A DNA stretch of 64,000 nucleotides. Source: Buddleja alternifolia. Its lineage: Eukaryota > Streptophyta > Magnoliopsida > Lamiales > Scrophulariaceae. How positions within the stretch are numbered: position 1 is the stretch's first letter; each line of letters opens with the position of its first letter. Location: NCBI GenBank assembly GCA_019426215.1, contig CM033402.1, positions 21,896,104 through 21,960,103 on the forward strand, read 5' to 3'. This document shows positions 43,655-53,188 of this stretch, piece by piece. The position numbers and the translations under genes were made by a program. The notes under the pieces were generated by a model that made no database searches, was not told where the DNA came from, and saw only the letters and a program-made list of their open reading frames with translations.

Positions 43655-45191
43655 TCGTCTTCAGTGGGTCAAGTTTGAAGAAGTGGGTAGGCGCTGGAAT
43701 GTCTTCAGCAACACTCTGACCTTCTGAGCGTGCCTCTGTTATAGCCTGAACAAGGATAGGAGTCTGAACCTCTGTAGTAGCAGGTTCCTCAACTTCAATT
43801 GCAGCAACTTCTGCGGCAATATCTTTAGCAATAGTGACAACTTCTGTCATACCAACATCCAGGAGGACATCTGTTGACGCTTCAGTAGCGGCTGGAACTA
43901 TAGCTGTAATACGAGAGCTATCCTCTATAAGAGCAGGATCTTCTACAGATGTAGGAATAGAAATGCTGTGGGAAGAAAAAAATTTACCCTGAGAACTAGT
44001 CTCAACAGCAATTCTTTGAGCGCTTGGCTCAACAGCAACTTGGGCGCTTGGCTCATCAGTCTTAGGCTCTTCAGGAACAGGAGCAACTCGACGCTTGCTA
44101 GTCCTGGAACGCTTGAAGATTTTCTTTACGTTGACTCCTTCAACGAGCTTAGACGGTGGAGCGGAAGGATCAGCAGCTGGCTCTTCAAAGTCTATTTGTT
44201 TGATGATCCCTTCCAGCTTCCTTCTTTTGAGAGGTAACATGTCCTCTGCATCCTCATCGGTTTCCTCATCGTCCTTTTGAGAGGAGGCGGCAAATTGAAC
44301 CTTAGGCTTTCTGGGAGCCCTCTTCTTTGTTGCAGCCGGACGCTTCATAGCTTCTTCTGGCACTGGACGCTCCGCTTCTTTATCAGACGCTTGACGTACT
44401 TCCAGACGCTCAGATAATGGTTTAGCAGCACCACCAATTTTGGGAGGATTGAACAGATTGTTCAGAATCCTTTTTCCCCACAACTTGGACTTATTCAACT
44501 GAAGTCCAGACGAGTATACACACTTTGATTTGTACAACAGGTCGCTTAGAACGAGTCCATAAGGTCTATTCGAGGTGCTTAGACTGTCCCGAAACCTTCC
44601 AAAAATGTACTTACTCCAGTTGATTTTGATGTTGAGGAGTATAGCATTAGCAGTCATCATCTGAAATTGTACTGGGTTCACCTTATCAAAGGTTCCCACT
44701 CGGCATTCTATGATCTTGCTGCAGAAATCAGCCAACAGCCGGTATTTAGACACCAGGTCTTTCTTTTCGAAGTATTGAGTGTGGGGCACATCGTCGTATG
44801 CACTCATGGTTGTCCAGGCATCCTTGATCTGTTTTAATGTAACGCAATCCAATGCCTCACCCTCATTTGGAAGATTGAAGTTCTTGGCAATGGTGGAAGC
44901 AGATAAGATAAATTCCTTGGGAGGCTCCTTCTTAGATAGAGGAATTACACAGGAGATAGACTTCTTGTCCTCTAAAAGTTTAGCAGTCTTCCAAAAGGTA
45001 TCGACTTCAGTTGGAAACATATATGAGTATTGGGTCAAGAACGGTTTGAGCCCAGCTTTGACGACCATGTCCATCATGTCCGTTAGGTTGATCTGAGGTT
45101 GTTCATAGAGAAATTTCTAGTCGACAACAAGGCCTTCAGTCACCTTGATGGTAAGTTCAGCAGAAGTAGACGAAGATTTCTTTGGTGCCAT
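43590..45191 (-). pseudogene. Extra ORF of the SIRE-like element, N-terminal part, with nuclear-signal-like clusters
   Basis: The likely start is the ATG at 45191 (MAPKKSSSTSAELTIKV). Codon 25 is a TAG (45117-45119), most simply a mutated tryptophan codon, after which 495 codons are open to 43590. From Met 45077: a folded-looking N-terminal region with NINW-like KINWSKYIFGRFRD near residues 151-164, then a disordered Ala/Pro/Glu/Lys-rich region. The latter holds KRPAATKKRAPRKPK (245-259), PLKRRKLEG (282-290) and KKIFKRSRTSKRR (318-330). The first begins with the same eight residues as the nucleoplasmin signal. A frameshift near 43600-43650 leads into the next part. Family function unknown; in this lineage the position is usually called envelope-like. 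Confidence 0.7.
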
Positions 45192-46042
45192 TTTTGTTTT
45201 TAGTGAAAGAGATGAACTGAGATTTTCTTTTGCTTTGAGAGAGAGAGTAAGTTTTGCAGATATGTTTGAGTAAAAGTGAGTTATCTTTCTGCAGAATTTG
45301 TATTTTAAATGACACAGTAAAGAATTTTTGAAAATTGTGTTCTCTAGTCTCGGTAGGATATAGACACGTGTAACGAGTTTTGAATCTCAGCCATAAATTC
45401 ATTAACTGCGGACGCGAGTTTTGTGTAATAGAGAGAAGTTACATTTGGTAATACTCATATATAAAGATTTGGCATCCGAGTTAAACTTCTAAAAACGTTT
45501 GGCATTTTCAAAGTGTAACGCACGCGCCCGTTTGTACACTGACACGTACACAAACACGTGCTATCTCTGAACCGTCATTTTGAAAAGAAACTTTTGATTA
45601 CCCGCCAGTTTGATGTGATAGAAGCGTGCGAGTAGAGTACAAAATAGACTTTTGATTCTACCCACTACTTCGAAAGAAGTTTGGAAACTTTATGCATGGC
45701 TTGTAAAGAAAATATTTTTATATTAAGAGTTGATTGGAACAGTTTCAACGCTTAACTTGATACCAATGGTTGGTATTCATTATAACTGTTGTAATATAGA
45801 CGCTTAAAGTCAAAGTCCTTTTTATGTTTGAGCATCCAATATTTTATGCAAAAATAATACTGAGCGTTGATGATCATGCATCTGAAAATTTTGATCATTG
45901 ACGCTTGCAGTTATAGTCAAGTATAACTTTAAGGTTCCCCCTAAATTTGATAACTTGTACCAATACACAAAAACTTCTTTTAGACATAAATCAAGTGGAT
46001 TCCCCCTAAATTATATGTCTAATAAAGTATGATGCTTGATGA
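45192..46042 (-). other. Non-coding spacer between pol and the extra ORF
   Basis: About 0.85 kb with no supported ORF (the 81-codon minus ORF at 45157-45402 has no known motif and covers the start of the extra ORF in another frame). This spacer could hold a subgenomic promoter or splice acceptor for the extra ORF; I see no clear TATA box. Confidence 0.5.
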
Positions 46043-48565
46043 TTATGCGTTTAAATCAATCATACCTAGTTCACTTCTCAAAGTGAGAAAACGTTGTTCA
46101 TTGAGTGTTTTGGTGAAGATATCTGCCAATTGTTTGTCAATTCTAATGAAGTGCATGGAGATATCTTTCTTTTGAACGTGGTCACGAAGAAAATGGTATC
46201 TAATGTCAATGTGTTTGGTTCTGGAATGAAGAATAGGGTTTTAAGTCATGGCTAGAGCACTTTGGCTATCACAATGAATGGGGGTTGGACCTAGGATTAT
46301 TCCATAATCTCTAAGTTGTTGCCTCATCCATAATACTTGTGCACAACAACTTCCTGCAGCTACATACTCAGCTTTGGCTGTAGAGGTAGCTATGGATTGT
46401 TGTTTCTTGCTATGCCATGAAACTAACCTATCACCTAGAAATTGACAAGTACCACTAGTGCTTTTAGGATCTATTTTGCAACCTGCAAAATCTGCATCTG
46501 AGTAACCAATTAGTTCAAAAGGAGAATCCCTAGGATACCATAAGCCCACATTCTGTGTGCCTTTTAGGTATTTAAGGATCTTCTTAGTAGCAATTAAGTG
46601 TGACTCTTTAGGATCAGCTTGAAAACGTGCACACATGCATACCGAAAACATAATATCAGGTCTACTGGCAGTAAGATAAAGAAGTGAACCGATGATACCT
46701 CTATAATTAGTAATATCAACTTTCTTTCCACTTTCATCTTTATCTAACTTAAGCGATTGGCTCATTGGAATTTTTGAATATGATGCATTTTCCATACCAA
46801 ATTTCTTAATCATATCTCGTGTATATTTAGCTTGGTTAATAAATATGCCATTAGGGAGTTGTTTAACTTGTAGTCCTAAGAAGAAAGTTAATTCACCCAT
46901 CATGCTCATTTCAAATTGTTCTTGCATCATTTTCGAAAATTTCTCACACAGACGCTTGTTAGTAGAACCACATATAATATCATCAACATAAATTTGGACT
47001 AAGAGAATGTCTTCGTTATTGGTAATTTTAAATAACGTTGTATCAACGCTGCCTTTTGAAAAGCCTTTACCAATAAGAAAGATAGAAAGAGTGTCATACC
47101 ATGCTCGGGGTGTTTGCTTAAGCCCGTAAAGTGCTCTTTCTAGCTTGTAAACCATACCCTTACCATGATTGTTGATGAATCCTGGTGGTTGCTCCACATA
47201 CACCTCTTCTTGGAGTTTACCATTCAGGAAGGCACTCTCCACGTCCATTTGATACACCATGAACTTGTTGAATGCTGCATACGCTAGAAACAGGCGGATT
47301 GCTTCAAGACGAGAGACAGGAGCGTATGTCTCATCAAAGTCAATACCCTCTTCTTGGCAATATCCTTGAGCCACGAGTCTGGCCTTGTTTCTTATAACAA
47401 TGTCGTTCTCATCCATCTTGTTTCTATATACCCATCTAGTTCCAATAACTCCTTGGTGAGTTGGTCTTGGTATTAGCATCCAAACCTTATTTCGTTCGAA
47501 CTGATTAAGTTCTTCTTGCATAGCTTCAATCCAACTTGGGTCGCTTAGCATTTCATCCACTTTCTTAGGTTCCATTTGAGATAGAAAGCTTGCGAACATA
47601 GCCTCATTAAACGTAGCGGCTCTAGTCCTAACAGGTGCTTCAATATCACCAATAATTTGCTCAGGTGGATGATCACGCAACCATAGTCTGTCTGATTGGA
47701 AGGGGTTAAGAGGTTGAACAGGCGCTTGAGGAACATACGCTTGACTTTCTTCTTGCGTAGGCGCTCTAAGTTCACAATTCCTTGTGTGCTCTTGATGATC
47801 ATTCTCTTCATGATCATCAGTATTTCTTACATGATTATCTAGAGTAATCTCACGAGTAATCTTAGGAGGTGGCACTGAGATCTTATCATCGTCGTCAGTA
47901 TCTTCATCAATAGTAATCTTAGACGCTTGATGACATAGATCTTCAAATCCTACATCATCTAAATTAACCTTACTCGGTTCTTGGTTAGCATCATCAAAAA
48001 CAACATGAATAGATTCCTCAACCTTTGATTTGATCTTATTGAGAATGCGAAAATTCTTTCCATTCTTGGCGTAGCCTAGAAAGATTCCCTCATCCGCTTT
48101 AGGATCAAAAGTCTTTAGGCTTTGGGATCCATTATTATGGATAAAACATTTAGAACCAAAGACGTGAAAATATGAAACATTTGGCTTACGTCCCTTCCAC
48201 AATTCATATGGAGTTTTCCCATGCTGTTTGTTGATCATGCAGCAGTTTTGAGTATAACAGGCATTGTTGATCGCTTCGGCCCAAAATCTAGGAGCGAGCT
48301 TGGATTCTGCTAACATAGTCCTAGCGGCTTTCTTAAGCGTTCGGTTCCGGCGCTCAGCAACACCATTTTGTTGGGGAGTTCTGGGAGCTGAATACTCATG
48401 ATGTATTCCATTTTCTGCACAAAATTTCTCAACAATCTTGTTAGTAAACTCAGTGCCGTGATCGCTTCTTATTCTTGCAACCTTAAGATTTTTCAATATT
48501 TGAAGTTGCCGAATAAGCGTTGTTAACTTGTCACATGTTTCATCTTTGGATGAAAGAAATTCCAC
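46043..48565 (-). pseudogene. pol: Integrase core, reverse transcriptase and RNase H of the SIRE-like element
   Basis: 774 codons are open from 48565 to a TAA at 46241-46243, and the same frame continues after it to a natural stop at 46043 (KHIDIRYHFLRDHV, IDKQLADIFTKTL). Integrase: [10 protein letters not shown] and [14 protein letters not shown] give the second acidic residue and the glutamate. Reverse transcriptase: [14 protein letters not shown] and the active site [11 protein letters not shown]. RNase [37 protein letters not shown] and HCDSQSAL. All catalytic motifs are present in the open part. The three nonsense codons in this pol frame (48632-48634, 48566-48568, 46241-46243) look recent. 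The GTG at 48565 is only the end of the preceding stop-bounded frame, not a start. Confidence 0.88.
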
Positions 48566-48886
48566 TCAAGTAAATCTAGAGAAATCGTCTACTATCACCA
48601 AAGTATACTTTTTACCGCTTACACTGATCGTTTAAACAGGTCCAAACAAATCCATGTGAAGTAGTTCAAGTATTCTAGAGATAGATAGATGAGATTTTCT
48701 CTTGAACGATGATTTAACTTGTTTACCCATTTGACAAGCGTCACAAAGACGATCCTGATGAAATGGTCCATTTGGTAATCCCTTTACAAGATCTTGACTT
48801 ATTAGCTGAGAGATTGTCTTAAAGTTGAGGTGATTCATTTTTCTATGCCATAACCAACCCATTTTAGATTCACTTTTAGCAACAAA
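48566..48886 (-). pseudogene. pol: Integrase N-terminus of the SIRE-like element
   Basis: Carries the HHCC zinc-binding domain (GWLWHRKMNHLNFKT, CDACQMGKQVKSSF) and HMDLFGPV. In-frame TAA at 48632-48634 and TGA at 48566-48568 interrupt it; between them the first catalytic aspartate lies in LVIVDDFSRFT. The upstream end is the CACTA insertion at 48887; coding resumes on the far side at 50453 in the same frame once the insert and duplicated AAA are ignored. Confidence 0.8.
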
Positions 48887-49157
48887 CACTACTACAGAAA
48901 TGACCTATTAAAGCGGTTATTTTTATAACCGCTGTAATAGGGTATACCCTATTACAGCGGTTATACAAATAACCGCTGTAATAGGGTATACCCTATTACA
49001 GCGGTTATACAAATAACCGCTATTAAAAAAAAAAAAAATTTTTTTAAGAAGCCTATTACAGCGGTTTAGGAAAAAACCGCTGTAATAGGCTACACTATTA
49101 CAGCGGTTTTTTCGAAAACCGCTGTAATAGGCGCTTTAAAAAAAAAAAAAAAATTTT

Positions 49158-49394
49158 GACCGTGTTGGAATGATACGAAATTTGCACGGTCATAGAGAAA
49201 TGGCATTCCGAACAAAACGTAAGACAAATTCTTACGCTCTCGTGATTTTAGCCATCCGAGATCGTTGAAGGCCTCAAATACGTGTTTTATTACAAAAATA
49301 CGTATTTTGTAATAAAAGTATTTAATAAACGATCTTTAAAATCACGAGACCGCTTCGGAACACCGTGCAAATTTCGTTTCATTCTGACACGGTC
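49158..49394. repeat. Fold-back core of the CACTA element
   Basis: Arms of about 110 bp in inverted orientation: GACCGTGT..GAATGA.ACGAAATTTGCACGGT at the left, with the same words read backwards at the right, meeting near 49290 around AATACGTATTTTGTAATAAA. Identity of the arms is moderate with indels. Confidence 0.7.
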
Positions 49395-49654
49395 AAATTA
49401 TAAACGAAAAATAGTAAATACACAAATTATACATACACCCATCTACACATACACATATACATATACACCCACATATACACAAAATAAATGTACCCACACA
49501 TACACAATATCCAAACATAAGGTGGTGTCGGCGGCGTTGATGGAGGTGGTAGTGTGTGAAGGTGGTAGTTCAAGAAATTTATTCTGAAGAAGGGAAAGAG
49601 GTAGATATATAAAGAGATTTTTATTTTCGGTCAAAGCCTATTATAGCGGTTCTC

Positions 49655-50165
49655 TAGGTCCGGAAAGTTTTGGGCGGGAAAAATGGGGGGGAATTTTTTT
49701 AAAATATTTTGATAGCGAACCGCTTAACAGGGAACGGTTACAGCGGTTCGGTTTAACCGGTTCGGTACCAAAAAAAAAGTTTTTTTTTTTTTCCGAAAAA
49801 TTTGGGCGGGAAAATTGGAGGGAAATTTTTTTTAAAATTTTTGACCTGTTACAGCGTCACAAAGACAAAAAAAAAAGTTTTTTTTTTATCGAAAAATTTG
49901 GGCGTGAAAATTGGGGGGGAATTTTTTTTTATTTTTGACCTGTTAAGCGGTTCGGTACCAAAAAAAAAAAGTTTTTTTTTTTTACTCCGAAAAATTTTGG
50001 GCGGAAATATTTTGGGGGGGAAAATTGGGGAGGAATTTTTTTTAAAATTTTTTGACGTGTTACAGCGGTTCGGTAGCGAACCGCTGTAACCGGGTACCAA
50101 AAAAAAAAATTTTTTTTTTTGCTCCGAAAAATTTTGGGGGGGAATTTTTTTTTTAATGACCCAGC
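49655..50165. repeat. Imperfect tandem array of about 100-130 bp units in the CACTA element
   Basis: Five units, each with CCGAAAAATTT-GGGCGG, a G-run, a T-run, TTTTGACC and AGCGGTTCGGTACC followed by an A-run and T-run. The homopolymer runs vary in length between units. Confidence 0.75.
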
Positions 50166-50449
50166 GGTTCGGTACCGCTGTAACAGAACCGGTTACAGCG
50201 GTTTACCGACCGCTGTAACAGGGAATTACAGCGGTTCGCTACCGACCGCTGTAACAGGTTTAGCCCAGTTATAGCAGTTCGGTAAACCGCTATGTTTTTT
50301 TTTTTCTTATTTTGATCAGCCTATTAGAGCGGTTTTCTAACGAACCGCTATAATAGGTTTGGAACTATGCCATAACACATACCCATTTATAGATTCACGG
50401 TTTTACCGCTGTAAAATGTGCGCTATAACAGGCCTTTTCTGTACTAGTG

Positions 50450-50848
50450 AAAACATGTTAGGTTGTTATCAAGTGTTGAACCCCAATCTACTAAATATAC
50501 GTTGTTAGTTCTTTTTCCTTTCAATTTAGTAGACTTAGTCTTAGCGTTGTTTATATAGCAATAGTCACTTGAGTATATGACTTCAAAGCCTTTATCACAT
50601 AATTGACTTATGCTTAATAAATTTTGCTTCAGACCCTCAACAAAATAAACATCACTTATCATGATGCTCCCCCTATGCACAGTACCTATACCTTTGGTTT
50701 TACCTTTGGAGTTGTCACCAAATACAACCTGAGGACCATTGGCAGCTTGATAGTTGATCAGAAGATCTTTGGAACCAGTCATGTGCCTTGACGATCCACT
50801 ATCAAAGTACCATACAGATGTATCGGCTCTATCACTAGGTACCTGCAA
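50450..50848 (-). pseudogene. pol: Protease region of the SIRE-like element, cut by the CACTA element
   Basis: The aspartic protease domain has the active site VWYFDSGSSRHMTGSK, with DSG, then VVFGDNSKGKTKGIG and the LKQNLLSISQLCDKGFEV block that closes Copia proteases. The domain itself is complete. The frame is the same as that of gag but is separated from it by a TAG (50864-50866) and a TGA (50849-50851). It ends in the CACTA element at 50449. The protease would release Gag and the Pol enzymes from the polyprotein. Confidence 0.85.
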
Positions 50849-50863
50849 TCAAAAAGGGAAGTT

Positions 50864-53104
50864 CTATTTCTGTTTAGGTACCCATTGTTGCTTGGGTCCT
50901 TCAACATTAGTAACATTGTTAGTTTGAATTAGAACTTTAGGAACCCATATTTGTCTAGTCTTCATTGTAGGAATACTGGCCTTTTTGGGTTTCACATTGT
51001 GCTGTGTGTGCTTTTTGGGTGTATAATAATATCCTTGATTATAATAATAGTCATAATCGTAGTCATAAACATAATCATCATAGTATTGATAATATGATCT
51101 TGACTGTCTTGGATATTGACGCTGGTATTTCCTTAGCGCTGGCTTGGGTTGCACTTTTAGTGCTGGACGCTTAGCGCTTGATTCACAGTGGTCAGATTTA
51201 TCTTTAGCCTTTTGAGCGTTTGGATAGACCCGTCTTTGTGAATCGTTTGCCTTAGCTTTACCCTTTCCTGAGTTAGCTTTGACTTTCTCATTTGGCCTCT
51301 TACCATTGTCACTTGGTTCATTTTGGGTTTGACCTTGTGAACCTTTTTCAACAAAGATAACACCCTTTCCTTTGTTATTTGCCGTAACATTAGATTGATT
51401 GGATTGTTTACCGAATTTATCGCATCCTAAACCGGTCTTCTCACCAAATAATCTGGTTACTTCAGTCACATTATCCAACTTTCTAGAAGCTTTTGATAAT
51501 GATGAGATGAGCTGCTCTGATTTAGCAAGTCTAGCGATCAAATCAGCTTCTCTCTTGACTATTATATCAAGATCGCCTTTTAATTGAATAATTTCACTTT
51601 CAAGCGATTGGTTCTTCTCAATGCACTGTTGCTGAACTCGCAACTCTGCTCTGAGCGTCACTTTATCTCTTGTGAGTGATGAGATAATAGCGAGATCATT
51701 TTGATATATTTTGGCAGCTTCTTGACATTCATTGTAGTATTCTTTGACTTTGTCAAGTAATTCATCATAAGAAAGAGGAATTGATAATTCATTGATTACC
51801 TCAGGAGACGCTTCATCATCTCTGGCCATGAGACATATGAGCGCTGAGTCATCTAATGGCTCATCATCATCACTACTTTCTTCTGATGATTCTAAATCTT
51901 CAGATGCGGATGCGGATGCTGGTTCTGATTCCGCTAGCAAACCTTGTTGACGAAGGTTGCTCCTGAATTGGTTTCTATCCAAGTAATCCTGCCTTGCGGG
52001 CTTGGATACGTTTGGATAAGGGCAATTTACCTGGTAGTGCCCTGGTTTCCTGCAATTATAACAAAGATTAGTTTTCATCTTTTGTTCATTTGTTAACCTT
52101 GCAACTTGTGGTTTTGTGACCACTGGAGCTGGGAGACTTTGAGTGGACGCTTGGTATTGAACAGGCGCTTGGGGTGAAGGAACAGAATACTGAGGCTCTT
52201 GAAACTGTTGTTGCACAGGAGAAGGCGCTTGATATGAACTTTGTCCTTGATTATTGAAACCTTTTCCTTTCTTTTCATATCTCAAGAACTTCCTGAATCT
52301 ATTCAGAAAAGCTAACTCCTTTTCCTCATTGATATCTGAATTCTTTCCTTTATTACCCGATTTACCTTTGATTGATGCAATAAGCGCTCCAGATTCAATC
52401 ACTGGACTACTCACAATATCACTAGCAGAATTCAACTCGAACTCAAATGCTTTTAGCTCTGAAAAGACATCTTCTGGAGTTAGGAGATCCAGCATAATTG
52501 ATTCTCTCATAGCGGTTGTCTTCATCAAGAATTTACTTAGTAAGCTTCTAAAGATTTTAACCACCATTTCTCGGTTCTGTAAGTCCATTCCCAACGATGT
52601 AAGTTCTGTAACTAGAGCTGTAAATCTTACATCCAATTGCTCTAAAGTTTCATTGGGTAGCATCTTAAATCCGTTAAACTTTTCCTTGGCAATGGAAAGT
52701 TTGTTTTGTTTGATTTGACCTGAACCACCACAAATCGTAGCCAACTTATCCCATATTTCTTTAGTAGTTTTGCAAGACTTGATCTTGTTGAATAAATTGT
52801 CATTATCACCAATAGCCGTAGATAGAGCGTTACGACCAACATTGTCCAAATTGGCTCTTCGACGCTCATCTGGAGTCCATTCTTGTTTTGGTTTTTCAAC
52901 GTAACCATCGAGAGTTTCTTTCGTGGCTCCAGGCACTCTTGTGATAACTTTGTAAATTTTGATTGGCCCATCTGAAATAATATCACACATGTCATCATCA
53001 CATGAACAGAGATATGTAAATGCTTTGACTTCCCATGTGTCAAAATTTGATTCAGTCAGTTTGGGAACTTTAGCAAATGCCATATCGAAAATTTTTAAAA
53101 GCAA
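50864..53104 (-). CDS. gag: Gag of the SIRE-like Copia element (intact ORF, 746 codons)
   Basis: Capsid-nucleocapsid protein of the retrotransposon particle. The second Met (53083, MAFAKVPKL) is the likelier start, since the old copy at 2978-3089 has no upstream match. Numbering from 53104: N-terminal gag region 16-50 with LTESNFDTWEVKA; UBN2-type capsid domain about 100-230; a Gln/Pro-rich linker 285-330; zinc knuckle CYNCRKPGHYQVNC with ligands C348, C351, H356, C361; an acidic Ser/Glu stretch 392-420; a predicted coiled coil about 445-545; a basic Lys-rich region 575-650; and a Tyr/Asp-rich tail 659-696. It is longer than many Copia Gags, as known for SIRE-like elements. It is the only full-length retroelement ORF in the window. 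Confidence 0.85.
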   Translation of the reverse strand: MLLKIFDMAFAKVPKLTESNFDTWEVKAFTYLCSCDDDMCDIISDGPIKIYKVITRVPGATKETLDGYVEKPKQEWTPDERRRANLDNVGRNALSTAIGDNDNLFNKIKSCKTTKEIWDKLATICGGSGQIKQNKLSIAKEKFNGFKMLPNETLEQLDVRFTALVTELTSLGMDLQNREMVVKIFRSLLSKFLMKTTAMRESIMLDLLTPEDVFSELKAFEFELNSASDIVSSPVIESGALIASIKGKSGNKGKNSDINEEKELAFLNRFRKFLRYEKKGKGFNNQGQSSYQAPSPVQQQFQEPQYSVPSPQAPVQYQASTQSLPAPVVTKPQVARLTNEQKMKTNLCYNCRKPGHYQVNCPYPNVSKPARQDYLDRNQFRSNLRQQGLLAESEPASASASEDLESSEESSDDDEPLDDSALICLMARDDEASPEVINELSIPLSYDELLDKVKEYYNECQEAAKIYQNDLAIISSLTRDKVTLRAELRVQQQCIEKNQSLESEIIQLKGDLDIIVKREADLIARLAKSEQLISSLSKASRKLDNVTEVTRLFGEKTGLGCDKFGKQSNQSNVTANNKGKGVIFVEKGSQGQTQNEPSDNGKRPNEKVKANSGKGKAKANDSQRRVYPNAQKAKDKSDHCESSAKRPALKVQPKPALRKYQRQYPRQSRSYYQYYDDYVYDYDYDYYYNQGYYYTPKKHTQHNVKPKKASIPTMKTRQIWVPKVLIQTNNVTNVEGPKQQWVPKQK

Positions 53105-53173
53105 CTAGATTTTGAAAGAAAAGGATCTAAACAAGCAGTTATGCTTGGAAATTTTAAAATTTCAATTTTAACC

Positions 53174-53185
53174 GCTCTGATACCA
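53174..53185 (-). promoter_or_regulatory. tRNA-Met primer binding site of the SIRE-like element
   Basis: TGGTATCAGAGC on the minus strand, three nucleotides from the LTR end as placed by the target duplication. Confidence 0.9.
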
Positions 53186-53188
53186 CTT

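Larger units (their letters stand above)
48887..50449. mobile_element. Non-autonomous CACTA element inside pol
   Basis: Left end CACTACTACAGAAA, right end read backwards CACTAGTACAGAAA (13 of 14 identical). Flanking AAA at 48884-48886 and 50450-50452. The ends are packed with ACAGCGGTT/AACCGCTGT words in both directions, the subterminal repeats that CACTA transposases bind in known elements. The interior has a fold-back (49158-49394) and an imperfect tandem array (about 49655-50165). No transposase ORF. Confidence 0.9.

Noticed and set aside
43590..45191. Extra ORF as a captured host gene
   Set aside because: No host family recognised, it lies between pol and the 3' LTR in the same orientation, and it carries the same CGCTT word bias as the rest of the element, so it appears to be an element gene.
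52254..52718. 154-codon plus-strand ORF
   Set aside because: Antisense shadow of the intact Gag ORF.
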